Part shown: piece by piece, positions 24,796-39,700 of the stretch
How positions within the stretch are numbered: position 1 is the first letter of the stretch
Layout of the letters: every line of letters starts with the position of its first letter
Assembly: GCA_036571765.1 (NCBI GenBank)
Contig: BROE01000022.1
Coordinates: forward strand, 19,152,370 to 19,216,369
DNA from: Plecoglossus altivelis
Taxonomy: Eukaryota > Chordata > Actinopteri > Osmeriformes > Plecoglossidae
Direction: 5' to 3'
DNA length: 64,000 nt
Notes under the pieces: generated by a model
Told to the model about the DNA's origin: nothing
Databases searched by the model: none
The model's input: the letters and a program-made list of their open reading frames with translations, nothing else
Position numbers and translations under genes: made by a program

Positions 24796-25849
24796 AGGAC
24801 TGTGTGTGAGCGTACTGACCTGCGTATGTCCCATGCTGGAGGCAGCAGTAAGAGCTTGTTGAAGGGCCTTGTTCTTCAGACTGCAGTTCTGATGATGCTG
24901 ATCTTCAGGGGTCCACTCCAGCTCCAGCAGGTGCTGGATGACCTCTGGGTGACCCCTGAGGGCCGCATGCACCAGAGAGCACTGACCACTCTTATCCACG
25001 TGGTCCACCTGTAGACAGAGAACACACACTTCAAGACTCACACAGACAGACGATGCTAACGCTGCTAGCGGCGGCTGTAGCGTTCTTGCTAGGACTGCAG
25101 AAGTGTGGTCCTGTCTGCTGTATCAGATATCTGGGCATCCTGATAGAGGTAGTTTTGGTTGTGTGTGCAGCCCTGCCTCTTCCTCTGTACCTTGGCTCCT
25201 CTCTTGCAGAGCAGGCTAACAAGCCCCAGGTGTCCGGCAGCGGACGCAAAGCCGAGCGGGCTCATGCCGTTTTCAGACACCACGTCCACGGAGGCACCGT
25301 GCTCCAGGAGCAGTGAAGCCATCTCCAGGTGGCCCAGGTGGGCCTGGACACACAGCACCGGGGCGTTGTTCAGAACTTCTGTGCGGTAGTTTACGTTGGC
25401 CCCGCCCAGCATCAGCAGCCGGCTCACCTACAGGAACACAGGAGGGAGATCCTAAGCACCAATGCTAAATACTGATGCTAAGCACCGATGCTAACTACTG
25501 ATGCTAAGCCTCAATGCTAATACTGATGCTAACTACTGATGCTAAGCACCGATGCTAACTACTGATGCTGCCACTGATGCTAACTACTGATGCTAATCCT
25601 CAATGCTACCACTGATGCTAAGCCTCAATGCTAACACTGATGCTAACTAGTGATGCTAAGCACCGATGCTACCACTGATGCTAACTAGTGATGCTAAGCC
25701 CCAATGCTAGCACTGATGCTAACTAGTGATGCTAAGCCCCAATGCTACCACTGATGCTAACTAGTGATGCTAAGCACCGATGCTACCAATGATGCTAACT
25801 AATGATGCTAAGCCCTGATGCTAGCACTGATGCAAACTACTGATAGTAC

Positions 25850-25880
<31 letters not shown>

Positions 25881-25902
25881 TGAGAGAGAGAAAGGTAAAG
25901 GT

Positions 25903-25940
<38 letters not shown>

Positions 25941-27780
25941 AAGGTAAAGGTGAGTGTGTGGTCTCACCTTGACGTTGGGAGTGTACAGGTTCCTCAGAGA
26001 GGCCAAAGCTGCTGACAGACCGTCTGCACTGCAGCTGATCCATACAGCCTGCAGGACACTGGACGACACGCCTGTCTTCTTACTGAGACCCTGGAGCACG
26101 CGCACACACACACACACGCACAGGTACATACACAGCCACGCACACACACACACGCACACAGATACACACACACACACACACACAGATACACACACGCACA
26201 CACGCACACACAGATACACAGGCACGCACACAGATACAGATACACACACAGATACACACACGCACACACACACACACACACACACAGATACACTTTGTTC
26301 ACTTCCAGGACCATAGCAGCATGACATGCAGAGTAACTCGAGGGTAGACATAGAGAGTAGGCTGCTGATCCTACACACACCATCCTGCAGCAGTGACAGT
26401 ATCTTCAATATGTTCTACTGCTGCATAACACTAACTTGAAAATGTGTGGTGTGGTCCGGTACCTTGAATATTTTGGGTGTGGTATGGTATGGCGTGTACA
26501 GTATGGTCCGGTACCTTGAATATTTTGGGTGGGTTGTGGTGTGGTGTGTACAGTATGGTCCGGTACCTTTAATATTTTGGGTTTGGTGTGGTGTGTACAG
26601 TATGGTCCGGTACCTTGACTATTTTGGGTGTGGTGTGGTGTGGTATGGTGTGTACAGTATGGTCCGGTACCTTGAATATTTTGGGTGTGGTGTGGTGTGT
26701 ACAGTATGGTCCAGTACCTTGAACATTTTGGGTGGGGTGTGGTGTGGTGTGGTGTGTACAGTATGGTCCAGTACCTTGAACATTTTGGGTGGGGTGTGGT
26801 GTGGTATGGTGTGTACGGTATGGTCCAGTACCTTGAACATTTTGGGTGGGGTGTGGTGTGGTATGGTGTGTACAGTGTGGTCCTGTACCTTGAAGATATG
26901 TGCTTTGAGGATGTGGTGTGGTATGGTGTGTACAGTGTGGTCCTGTACCTTGAAGATGTGTGCTTTGAGGATGTGGTGTGGTATGGTGTGTACAGTGTGG
27001 TCCTGTACCTTGAAGATGTGTGCTTTGAGGATGTGGTGTCCCAGTTCCATGGTCTGCTGACGGTTGAGTTTTCCCTCCTGCCTGGAGAGCATGAAGGCCA
27101 AGAGGGCGTGGCCACTCCTAGGGGGAGGGGGGAGTGGTCAGTCTACTGTCTATACTGTGCTGCACCAGCCACACCCATGCACAGACACACACACAGAAAT
27201 AATGCGTAACAGATTGAAGGAGAGGAGGCTCCGCCCACGAGGCAAGGAGGCTCCGCCCAGAAGGGGAAGAGGCTCCGCCCAGAAGGGGAGGAGGCTCCGC
27301 CCAGAAGGGAAGGAAGCTCCGCCCAGAAGGGGAGGGTCCACCCTGATCCACCAATAGACAGTTCTTATTTAGTGTTTTCAGTGGCTGTTCTGATGGTTCC
27401 AAGATGTTTGAAGCGTACAATGTTTATCAGCAGTCGCCTTCTGATTGGGTACTGATAGCTGACTTGTGAAACACATGCCCAAAATCTTTTTAATTTGCTC
27501 CGGGGTAAATTCATTTCCCCCCTTGTTTCAGTTGTGGGAGATGGAAGAGATGGTTTTCATTATCAAGGCAGGATTTCTTCTGTTTCTCAGCAGATGAAGG
27601 CTGCTAGCTCCAGTGTGTTCTGAGGAGAACGCAGCCCTTGTGTGTCTGTCCCCCTAACCCCACTTAACGAGGCTTGCTCTGCTGTTAATTAGAAGGGAAC
27701 TTCATTAAAAGGCCATGCATGATCGCAGTTCACTTTGATGTGGGTGAAATCCTACATGTTAGGGCCTCTGCCATATGTGT

Positions 27781-27831
<51 letters not shown>

Positions 27832-30340
27832 AGAGTCTCTTTCAAAAAGCAAGGCAGTGGCAGACTTCTTCAGCTGGGGGCTGAGGGCTGGGGTGGAGGG
27901 CTGAGGTGGAGGACTGGGGGCTGAGGGCTGGGGTGGAGGGCTGGGGTGGAGGGCTGAGGGCTGGGGCTGAGGGCTGGGGCCTGAGGGCTGAGGCCTGGGG
28001 GCTGAGGCCCGGGGGCTGAGGCCTGGGGGCTGAGCCCTGGGGCCTGAGGGCTGGGGGCTGAGGCCTGAGGGCTGGGGCTGAGGGCTGGGGCCTGAGGGCT
28101 GGGGGCTGAACTGTTGGAGCTGGAAGGCAGAGGCCTGGGGGCTGTAATGATGGAGTGACATCATCCAGTCTCAGTGATATCATCCAGTCTCAGTGACATC
28201 ACCCAGTCTCAGTGACATCACCCAGTCCTAGTGACATCACCCAGTCCTAGTGACATCATCAAGTCCCAGTGTGACAGAGGCAGCCTCCTGACAGACTACA
28301 GTGACATCATGGCCCACATGACACACAGCAGACTGGACAACAGGAAGACATCGTCTGGTCGTGAGTCTGAGCTTCTCTCAGTCCTCGCAGTGGAACACAG
28401 CAGACTGGACAACAGGAAGACATCGTCTGGTCGTGAGGCTGAGCTTCTCCTCGCAGTGGAACACAGCAGATTACTTGTGCATATTTCACAAGTGTGAATT
28501 CATATTTAAAATGAGAGACCCTTTTCTCCCTTTGCCTTTAGGGGATGAAAAATATTCCAGGTTTTTTTCTTTCATCCTCATCTAGTTAGATTTTCTTCGT
28601 CTCACTTTCTGAATGTGAGAGTTCTTAACCCACATTTATACTTACGCATATCAAAGAGAAGCAGAAGGGAACGATGATGATGAAGATAATTTTTGGTTGA
28701 GAATTCATTGCTTGAACATTTCAAGTACACCGCATACCAAGTGTCTTTATTTAAACTCATAAGTTGTCAAAACCAGTTCAAGGGATGGGATTCCAGTATT
28801 AACACTTGCAGGACAAGTCCTTACAGAGCAGACAGCCACATATCTCTCAGCCCTACGTCACGCTGTAGAAATGAAGACGTCAGCCTGTCTCTGCTGGATC
28901 TTGCTTTGTCCTGACTGGGAGCTGTGTGTCCTGACTGTTAGGAGCTGTGTGTCCTGGCTGCTGTTAGGAGCTGTGTTAGGAGCTGTGTGTCCTGGCTGCT
29001 GTTAGGAGCTGTGTGTCCTGGCTGTTAGGAGCTGTGTGTCCTGACTGGGAGCTGTGTGTCCTGACTGCTGTTAGGAGCTGTGTGTCCTGACTGGGAGCTG
29101 TGTGTCCTGACTGCTGTTAGGAGCTGTGTGTCCTGACTGCTGTTAGGAGCTGTGTTAGGAGCTGTGTGTCCTGACTGCTGTTAGGAGCTGTTTTAGCAGC
29201 TGTGTTAGGAGCTGTGTGTCCTGACTGCTGTTAGGAGCTGTGTGTCCTGGCTGTTAGGAGCTGTGTGTCCTGGCTGTTAGGAGCTGTGTGTCCTGACCGC
29301 TGTTAGGAGCTGTGTGTCCTGGCTGCTGTTAGGAGCTGTGTGTCCTGACTGTTAGGAGCTGTGTGTCCTGGCTGTTAGGAGCTGTGTGTCCTGACTGCTG
29401 TTAGGAGCTGTGTGTCCTGGCTGCTGTTAGGAGCAGAGGAGGATGCCTGCTGGCGATCCGTGAATTCAGATGACTTCATTACAACCTGATACACAGGAGC
29501 TCATCTTGTCTGTGGAGCCACGATTATAATCATGCCTATTCTAACAACTGATATGCAGCTACTGTACGCTGCTACTGTATGTAGTTACATGGTAGTTAAT
29601 GTGACCTTAATGCTGTTACTGTATGTAGTTAATGTGACCTTAATGCTGTTACTGTATGAAGTTATATGGTAGTTAATGTGACCTTAATGCTGTTACTGTA
29701 TGAAGTTATGACCTTAATGCTGTTACTGTATGTAGTTGAATGGTAGTTAATGTGACCATAATGCTGTTAATGTATGTAGTTAAATGGTAGTTAATGTGAC
29801 CTTAATGCTGTTACTGTATGCAGTTACATGGTAGTTAATGTGACCTTAATGCTGTTACTGTATGAAGTTATATGGTAGTTAATGTGACTTTAATGCTGTT
29901 ACTGTATGAAGTTATGACCTTAATGAGGTGTTACTCAGTGTGAGTTCTTCCTCAGTGGTCTAGTGCCAAGCAGCATTGGAAGAATCAAGACAGCATGTGG
30001 ATCGATGCTAACCACACACAGGCCAGCTCATATTGAGTTATACACAGCAAGCAGGACTCAAACACAACGGAAGCTGTCTAAATGTTCGATTTCTTCTTCA
30101 GACAGACATCACTGCCACCATCATCATCGGTCATCTCTTTGGCAGTTGATGAGTCATGTTTAAACTTCTTGATTTGTTTGGTGCTCCCTGATTACTGAAC
30201 TGAAGACTCTGCCAGCTGAACAGCTGAAGTGGTGAGTTTGGTCAACCAAGACAGGTAAACCTGAGAGGCTGTGATCCTGCAAGTGTCTACACCACCAAGA
30301 GTGCTGCTTTTCTGTCTGGACTACAAACTACCTTCCTTTC

Positions 30341-30391
<51 letters not shown>

Positions 30392-30415
30392 GCATGTCTC
30401 TGTCTTCCCCCGCTC

Positions 30416-30449
<34 letters not shown>

Positions 30450-30480
30450 GTTTCCCTCTTTGTGTCTCCCTTTCTATGTC

Positions 30481-30525
<45 letters not shown>

Positions 30526-33500
30526 GTCTCTCTCTCTGTCTCCCTCTCTCTGTCTCCCTCTAACAGAACTACACTGAGAGGACTAACATCTTAACCAGGT
30601 GAAGGAATACGCCTGACACTCAGCTAACCGGAGACAGAGAGCTTAGAAGAAGATCAGGACCTGGTGTCCCCCTTGGGAGGTTAGATGGTCCCATAAGGAC
30701 ACTGCTACCATGGCAACGGTCTCTTCCTGAGCAGGAACTCACCTGGGGTCGCACAGGAAGTCGCTGCTCTCTCCGTCTGCCCTCCACACCAGCCACTCTC
30801 TGAAGGAGGGGTGGCAGAACATGCGAGTCTTGTCTCTCCTCTTCACCAGGAAACAAGACAGGATGTCCATGCGCTGCAGGAAGTCATCCCAGCGCAGCTC
30901 GCCGCGCACGCTTCCTGCGTTCATGGCGTGGAACAGCTGCTCGTCGGTCATGGGGTGCAGCGATGCCAACGCCACGTTCAGCACGGGCTGGCAACGCTCG
31001 AACGCCGAGTTGCTCATGAACTTCATGTTGCACTGCAGCTGGTACAGCTCAGCCAGGGACACCGGGACCACTTTGTAGCTGGCGCTCTTGATGACCAGAT
31101 GACCTCTCTCAAAGAGGTCAAGGGTCAGCTTGAGGTACAGGTATGAGCCCTGACTCAAGGACATGAGGTGGCTGCTGACCTTAGCCACGATGGCAGGGTC
31201 TGCCTTGCCGTTGAGGGAGATGTTGTTCATGATGTCCCTGCTGCTGTTGATGCGGTACTGGATGTAGGCGTTGAGATCGCTGGCGATGTCCTTGTTGTCT
31301 GGGTAGTCGTCCAGAGTGATCCTGGAGAAGGGAAGCTGGCTGGTGATATCCTGAAGACAAGGACACAGAGACGGGACGCCAGCCGTTAGATTACACACAC
31401 GCTCCACACACACATGCTCCACACACACACGCTCCCCAAGCACACAGACGTTCTACACACACACACGCTTCACACACACACACACACGCTCCACACACAC
31501 ACATGCTCCACACACACACACACGCTCCACAAGCACACAGACGTTCTACACACACACACATGCTTCACACACGCACGCTTCACACACACGCACACGCTCC
31601 ACACACACATGAACTCCACACATGCACGCTTCACACACACACGCATGCTTCACACACACATGCATGCTTCACACACACACACGCTCCACACACACACACG
31701 CTCCACACACACACACACACATGCTCCACACACACACGCTTCACACACACCCACTCCACACATACATGAACTCCACACACACACACACACACACACATGC
31801 TGTACACACGCACGCTTCACACACACACACACGCTCCACACTCACACATGCTCCACACACACACACTACACACACACACCACACACAGGCTCCACACACA
31901 CTCACACATGCTCCACACACACACACACACACACACACGCTCCACACACACTCACACATGCTCCACACACACACACACACACACACCACACACACGCTCC
32001 ACACTCCTACTATCCATATAAAAAGATGATGCATTGAAATGAGAAAGCCAGACGTGTATGTAAATGAAACAACAGTGTGTGACTATACTGGAGTACCCGT
32101 CCCCTAATCAAATCATGCAGGAGAAGCAGGGAGCACAGCTGGTCTCCAGCGGTCAGTGTAACAGACTACTGATGGGCTGTCATCACAGCCAGGGCTGACC
32201 CTGAGGCCAGGATATCAGCCCAGCACAGGCAGCAGGCAGGGCAGACAGAGGGCCAGGGGCCTGGGGCCAGGGCCCTGGGGCCGGCACTTCTGTAGTGCAC
32301 TACTGTGGCTCGATCCAGAAGCACAGCTGGAGACGCCACTTCAATCTCTCTCCAAGAGGTCGGGGAAATCAATGCAGCGTAATCCCTTCAATCCCGGCCC
32401 TGTCTGAGCGTGAAGAACCATGGTGACGGAGAGATAACACCTTCTCCTTCCTCACGTCCCGCATGCCCACAGCAGGCAGAGAAAACACATGAATAACACA
32501 TCAGACTGTCTTGACAGGGAGAGAGAAGAGGAGGAGGAGAGGAGGAACGAGAGGGAGACGAGAAGAATACAAGAGGAGACTGAGGTAGGACTGGAAGAGA
32601 GAGACAGACAGGTATTACTCAGTCAACAAAGGTATTTTGTAGAAGCCATCTTGTTCAGCCACATGGCACAACACCCTCTCCTGCAGACATTCTGCAGTGG
32701 CCTGTTCCAGCCCTCTGGGACGAGAGGAGCAGTTAGATTAAGTTAACCGCCTGAAAGTCAGCCAAGCAGCAAGTCCTTCAGTCCATCAGACAGTAAGTTT
32801 AGCCAGTCAGACAGCCAGTCCATCAATCAGCAGGCCAAATCATCTAGCCCTGTCAAAGCTCCCTCCTCCTCCCCATTCCTCCTTACCCCTCCTCCTCCTC
32901 ACCCTCCCTCTCCTCCTTGCTCACTCCTCCTCCTCACCCTCCCTCCTTCTCCTTCTCCTCCTCCTCCACACCCTCCTTCCCTCTCCTCCTCCTCACCCTC
33001 CCTCCCTCTCCTCCTCCTCCTCCTCCTCCCTCATGCAGCCTTGGTGATACACACTGCTCTCTGGCACTCTCATGGTCCACCACTACCTTCTAGAACCTTC
33101 CAGGACTTTCTTGACAATGCAGAAATGACTCGAAAACAAACAGCAGCATCAATGTCTATATTAGCCATAATCCATAATCGGATCTAGGTGGTGTGAGGTA
33201 ACTGGAGTTCCAGGTAGATACAAGCCCCATGACTCACCTGCTAATCTCAGGTGTCAGTACCTCCTGAACAGATTACTACAGAGAAGATGACAGAGGGCCT
33301 TAATAAAAGGGCAGCAGAGAGATGAGAGATGTCCTCACCAACAGGTTGACCCTCACAGTCACCACCAGCTTGAGCCAGGAAGGGAACTTGGAGATGATCT
33401 TGGTAATGAAGGAGGCGATGGTGTCACCGTAGTCTGGCTTGTGGAACTCTGCCTCGTTCAGGCCGTCTACCAAGATGATGTGGTCCTCCTCTGGGATCTT

Positions 33501-33536
33501 CCTCTCTGCGTGCACACACACACACACACACACGCG

Positions 33537-33576
<40 letters not shown>

Positions 33577-33713
33577 GAGGGGATGATGTGTAACAGAAAA
33601 ACAGTTCAATGAGTTGTCAGTCTAGCTCAGAACAGTACTGCTAACAGAGGCAACGGCAGGGGAGACCAATCTATAGCCCTGCAGGGTGCCACACAGACAC
33701 ACACAGACACACA

Positions 33714-33754
<41 letters not shown>

Positions 33755-36700
33755 GGGGCTTAAACTCAGAGAATCTCAACTGATCTGGAAAAAAAGAAAG
33801 AAACTTTTCCTGCTTTTGTTTCTTGTCTGAAGTGTTGAAGCAGATGTGGCAGAGTGTCTAGAGTGATAGTGAACAGTACTCTGAAGTGTTGAAGCAGGTC
33901 TGCAGTGATAGTGAACAGTAATCTGAAGTGTGAGTGTATAAGCAGGTCTGCAGTGATAGTGAACAGTACTCTGAAGTGTTGAAGCAGGTCTGCAGTGATA
34001 GTGAACAGTAATCTGTAGTGTTGAAGCAGATCTGCAGTGATAGTGAACAGTCATAAAGTGTGAGTGTATAAGCAGGTCTGCAGTGATAGTGAACAGTACT
34101 CTGAAGTGTATAAGCAGATCTGCAGTGATAGTGAACAGTAATCTGAAGTGTGAGTGTATAAGCAGGTCTGCAGTGATAGTGAACAGTAATCTGTAGTGTG
34201 AGTGTATAAGCAGGTCTGCAGTGATAGTGAACAGTACTCTGAAGTGTGAGTGTATAAGCAGGTCTGCAGTGATAGTGAACAGTAATCTGAAGTGTGAGTG
34301 TATAAGCAGATCTGCAGTGATAGTGAACAGTACTCTGAAGTGTTGAAGCAGGTCTGCAGTGATAGTGAACAGTACTCTGAAGTGTGAGTGTATAAGCAGG
34401 TCTGCAGTGATAGTGAACAGTAATCTGTAGTGTGAGTGTTGAAGCCGATCTAGCAGGTCTCTGCAGTGAACAGTCAGATGGCAGTCTGTCTCTCACAGTG
34501 CACCAATAAATGAACATGAGTGTACTTCAGTCTGGAGCTCCACAGCCCTACTGCACAACCCTGCTGCAGGGGGAAGGGGGGGTGAGGGGCAGACAGGGGT
34601 GAGGGGGAGGCAGGGGTGAGGGGGGAGCAGGGGTGAGGGGGGGTGAGGGGGAGGCAGGGGTGAGGGAGTAAGCCGCCTCTCTCTTCAGTTCTCTACAGCC
34701 AGCTAGTCTTCATTCTTACTGCACAGTGATCAGACACATACTGAAAAATTCATTACAGAAACATTGAGAGATGTGAAGTGAACTTTGCTCCCTGTTCTAG
34801 TATCACGTCAGAAGAGATCTGGGGCAGAAGAACCTGTGTGTATTCTGCTGCTGATATGAACCTTGTCTGTCCTCTTTGTAAAGCCCTGCATGACCAGATC
34901 TCTCTCTGCCTGATGGACTGACATCCCACAGAGCAGAAGAGACAGGCTTTACACAGCCAGGAAGAGGACACATCAATGATGGATCTCCTATCAAGCTGAA
35001 CAGTGTATGTATGATGCTATTCATTTCCAGGAAAGGGTGAGAGATGCATGGCAGGTACAGTACTCTCCACCCTCCTGGTCCATCACATACCCCCCTCCCT
35101 GCTCACACATTATTTACCATCTCCATCAGAGAAATAAATATACTTGTTTCTCTGCATGTCCACTGGGGCAGCAGGCTGAAGCAACATATTGATAATTTGA
35201 AGCACAAGTGTTGGCCCTGTGTGACAGCAATGACCTTGAGATGTCTCCTCTGCCTGCCTGCCTGACCTTCCCCCTCTCTCTCTGAGGCCGAAGCCTTGCA
35301 TGACAACACAAAAGCACATCTCCAGCATTGGCCGTTAAAATCAATACTGTGCTGCACATCTCCAACATTGGCCGTTAAAATCAATAGAGTCCTCCAACGG
35401 GAAGCTGTTCACAGCTTAGAAGCGGATTCTGCTTGCTTTTTGCCCATCTGCTCAGGATAGACACTGCCTTTTTGTGATGGAGGTCTTTTCAGCCCAGCTA
35501 CATGGCTGCTTGGCTGGACTGACAGAGCACTGGGCCTGACAGAGCACTGGGCCTGACAGAGCACTGGGACTGACAGAGCACTGGGACTGACAGAGCACTG
35601 GGCCTGACAGAGCACTGGGACTGACAGAGCACTGGGACTGACAGAGCACTCTGCCCGACAGGGACTGCCAACACCAACACAGACGCAAACTAAGACTTAC
35701 ACAGTGAGAAAGCAGAGGTAAGGTGTAGGTGACTCTGAAACGCTGCTCGCATGTAGACATTCAGGTTGGTGTGCAGATGAGAGGGAGGAGGAAGATGGAG
35801 AGGCAGAGTGGGGAGGCAGAGGAGAGTGTGGAGGCAAAGCAGAGGCAGAGCAGAGGCAGAGTGTGGAGGCAGAGTGTGGAGGCAGAGTGTGGAGGCAGAG
35901 GAGAGTGTGGAGGCAGAGGAGAGGCAGAGTGTGGAGGCAGAGTGTGGAGGCAGAGTGTGGAGGCAGAGGAGAGTGTGGAGGCAGAGGAGAGTGTGGAGGC
36001 AGAGTGTGGAGGCAGAGTGTGGAGGCAGAGCAGAGGCAGAGTGTGGAGGTAGAGTGTGGAGGCAGAGTGTGGAGGCAGAGGAGAGTGTGGAGGCAGAGGA
36101 GAGTGTGGAGGCAGAGTGTGGAGGCAGAGTGTGGAGGCAGAGCAGAGGCAGAGTGTGGAGGCAGAGGAGAGTGTGGAGGCAGAGCAGAGGCAGAGTGTGG
36201 AGGCAGAGTGTGGAGGCAGAGGAGAGTGTGGAGGCAGAGGAGAGTGTGGAGGCAGAGTATGGAGGCAGAGGAGAGTGTGGAGGCAGAGTGTGGAGCCAGA
36301 GTATGGAGGCAGAGTATGGAGGCAGAGTGTGGAGGCAGAGTGTGGAGGCAGAGTGAGGAGGCAGAGGAGAGTTTGGAGGCAGAGTGTGGAGGTAGAGTGT
36401 GGAGGCAGAGTATGGAGGCAGAGTATGGAGGCAGAGTGTGGAGGCAGAGTGTGGAGGCAGAGTGTGGAGGCAGAGGAGAGTGTGGAGGCAGAGGCAGAGC
36501 AGAGGCAGAGCAGAGGCAGAGCAGAGGCAGAGTGTGGAGGCACAGCAGAGGCAGTACAAGGACAAAAATACAATGAGACCATGGTGACATCATCTCCGCC
36601 GGCAGGGCACAGGATCCACGTACCTTTACGGAGGTTGGCTAGTGGCTCCAGCACGCCCCTGCGGAACGCCGCCATGGGGTCCTGGACGCAGGAGCGCAGA

Positions 36701-39700
36701 CTGAGCATGCTCTGTAGCTGCGGCTCTCTGAGCAGAAGCTCACGGTATGCGGTCAGCTGGTGCGATCTGCACAGCAGGGCGGCGACACTGTGCACAAACT
36801 CAGGGACCAGGCAGGTGTAGGTGTTGTCCGCCTGACAGTAGTGATAAGCCACCACCTGGAGAGAGGAGGAAGAATGGGAACAGCTGCTCAGATGTAATAC
36901 AAGCTCCCTTTAATAAGGACATCTTAGGATGTTTTCAAACCATGTCGAGTTTTACAACCAAAGGAGATGACATTGTGTCTGTAGTCGCAAGTGATCAGTG
37001 AAGCTATCAGTGTTATCACTGAATACGGGTGCTTCAGGAGTAAACAGTACAGTAGGCTGAAGTGGACTGAAGATGGTACCTGGTTCTGTTCTGCCCTCAG
37101 AACCACTGCAGCTGCTGACGGCTCAGTCCAAAAAAATGTTTTTTATTCACATCTTTTTTCTTTTTTTTCCAGTTCCCAAAAAGGACAACTAGCTAGTACC
37201 TAGCCAGATCATTTTAAGCTAGTTAGATACCAAACAGTCCACACCTGGCATTGTCAATCAGCCAATTGCTTAAACTAACAGCGAATTAAAAAAATATTTT
37301 AAAGCTATGGGCTAGCTTGCTAGCAGTCAAAAGCAAATGAAGCGCTTGGACAAAGCTCTCCCCAACACTCTGCTATCCCTGCTCTGCAGGAGAAAACCGC
37401 TAAATAGGCACATGTTACACATGTGAATTCAGAGGTGAAATGCCTGTAGCAAACACATTCTGGTTGTGCAACCAACCGCTAATAGTTGACCTTGGGGAAC
37501 CTTCACAGCGGTATCCATCAACCTAATCAAGCCTTCCGAAGCCCACCTGGGTGATGACATCACCCCACAGCCCTCTCACTACGCCTGCGAGGGCGCCCAG
37601 ATTACGATGCTGATGAAGCGGCTAGTTAATAGGCTGAACAACCTCAGATAACCTCCACCCAAAAACAAGCGATCCCAGGCGGAGCTCTAAAAGTAGGATG
37701 AAGCTTCTGCAGCTGGTGCAGATGAGGTTGCTGTGTTCACGGTCATCTGATTTAGATGAGAAGCTCCCCTGAGAGATGGGAGACTCTCTGTCCTAATTAC
37801 ACTCAAACCTGCAGGAGCCGTGACATGCTTACCACCTCACAGGGAGGAGGTGGAGGAGATTATGGAATAGGGGGATGAGGAGGTGCAGGAGGAGGTGGAG
37901 GAGGAGGTTGCTCATCTCGGCTCCTACCCTCATCTTTAGACCCCTTACGTACACTCCTACAGCCCGCTGAACACAAGACCAGGACGGGTCTGAGGGAGGA
38001 GGGAGGGGCAGGAGGGACAAACCTTGCCAGCCTCCTTCATTATACAACCAGGAATTATAATAAATGTCAAAATTCCAAATAGCCTGGACACAGCCTCGGA
38101 ATGAATCTCACAGTGGTGACAAGTGAAAGCGGCCTGATTTGAAATGAGGGAAACAGAACTGGTCCAAAAGGATAAATCAAGAGTGAGTACTTTGGCTGTA
38201 ACTGAGCGATGCCCCTCCGCCTCTCCCCCCTCCCCTCCGCCTCTCCCCCCTCCCCTCCGCCTCTCCCCCCTCCCCTCCGCCTGGCTGGCATGATCCCTCA
38301 GATTGATACGAAGGCAGCAGAGATATTACACTTCTGTAGGGCAGCAGAAGACCTTGAAGTATGGGCACGCTTCCTTGCCTGGGGGAGGAGGGGGCGTGGT
38401 CGTCTACAGTGATGCATTATTGAGTCGCCTTGTTCGCTGACGGATGACGGTACCCTGAGTTTGGACAGTCTGGGTTAATAGAGATGGCTTGTTTCTCTGC
38501 GGGTGTTGGAGGGTCCAACACTGATGCAGACACACAGGGGACATCAATCTGTAGAGGCCTCACTTCCTCACTAGGAGAGATACACACTCACTTCCTCACT
38601 AGGAGAGATGCACACTCACTTCCTCACTAGGAGAGATGCACACTCACTTCCTCACTAGGAGAGATGCACACTCACTAGGAGAGATGCACACTCACTTCCT
38701 CACTAGGAGAGATGCACACTCACTAGGAGCGTTGCAGATTCAGACTCATCACTACACAGACTCATCCCTGCATAGTTATTACACCCCATAACTGATGTGT
38801 AAAACAGTGAGAGAAAGGGAGGGAGATATGGCAAGATGGCGAGAGAGACAGAAGGAGGAGAAGAGAGAGAAAGAAAGAGATGGTGAGAGAAAAGAGAGAG
38901 AGAAATCAAGCTGTTTGGATCTTCGAAAGCACTCTTCTGAAGTGTACTGACAAACAATACTGCAGAGGCAAACAGATGGACAAATCAGAACAAAGGAGAA
39001 GAGTGCAGCCTGCCAATAAGAAAGGGCTTTGTCAGGGCCAATCAGCTCCTCAGCTGCCAGTGGCAGGCGCTGCAGTGAGGCAGAGAACGCATGAATGTGC
39101 CACAGATGTGGCCTGTATGCACAAGCAGCCTTAACAGACCACTAGCTCACCAATGAAACATGGGCATGTGTTGGCTTTCCAGGAACCATTCTGCAGCACA
39201 GATGCAGTAAATGCACCATGGACTGGAAATGACCTGGACTAAGATAGGCTGGGAATGACCTGGACTAAGATAGGCAGGGAATGACCTGGACTAAGATAGG
39301 CTGGGAATGACCTGGACTAAGATAGACTGGGAATGTCCTGGACTAAGATAGGCTGGGAATGACCTGGACTAAGATAGGCTGGGAATGTCCTGGACTAAGA
39401 TAGGCTGGGAATGTCCTGGACTGTAGTAGAAAGCTGTAGGGGATTCAGCAACACACCTTTGGAAAAGGTGTTTTACAGGTACACAAGCTGAAAGAAAAAC
39501 AACAATCAAGAGAGTCTCAACAGGAAGTGACAGATGGTCAGAGTCTCAACAGGAAGTGACAGATGGGCATTAGTCTCCTCCCACCTGGGTTGGGCCATTT
39601 CAAACCCAGATGGGAGGAGACGTTGTGGAATGGAACAATTAGGACAGAAATATATAATCTGTAATTATGCTATAGAAAGCCCTGCAGCACATCTGAGGAC

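Noticed and set aside
27215..27345. Cluster of GC boxes as a promoter
   Set aside because: The boxes are a by-product of a tandem repeat in an intron, with no start signals nearby.
35761..36855. 364-codon minus frame joining exon 6 to Leu/Pro/Ser/His repeats
   Set aside because: Only the first 77 codons are exon 6. The rest reads through the donor GTACGT into the 13-bp array.
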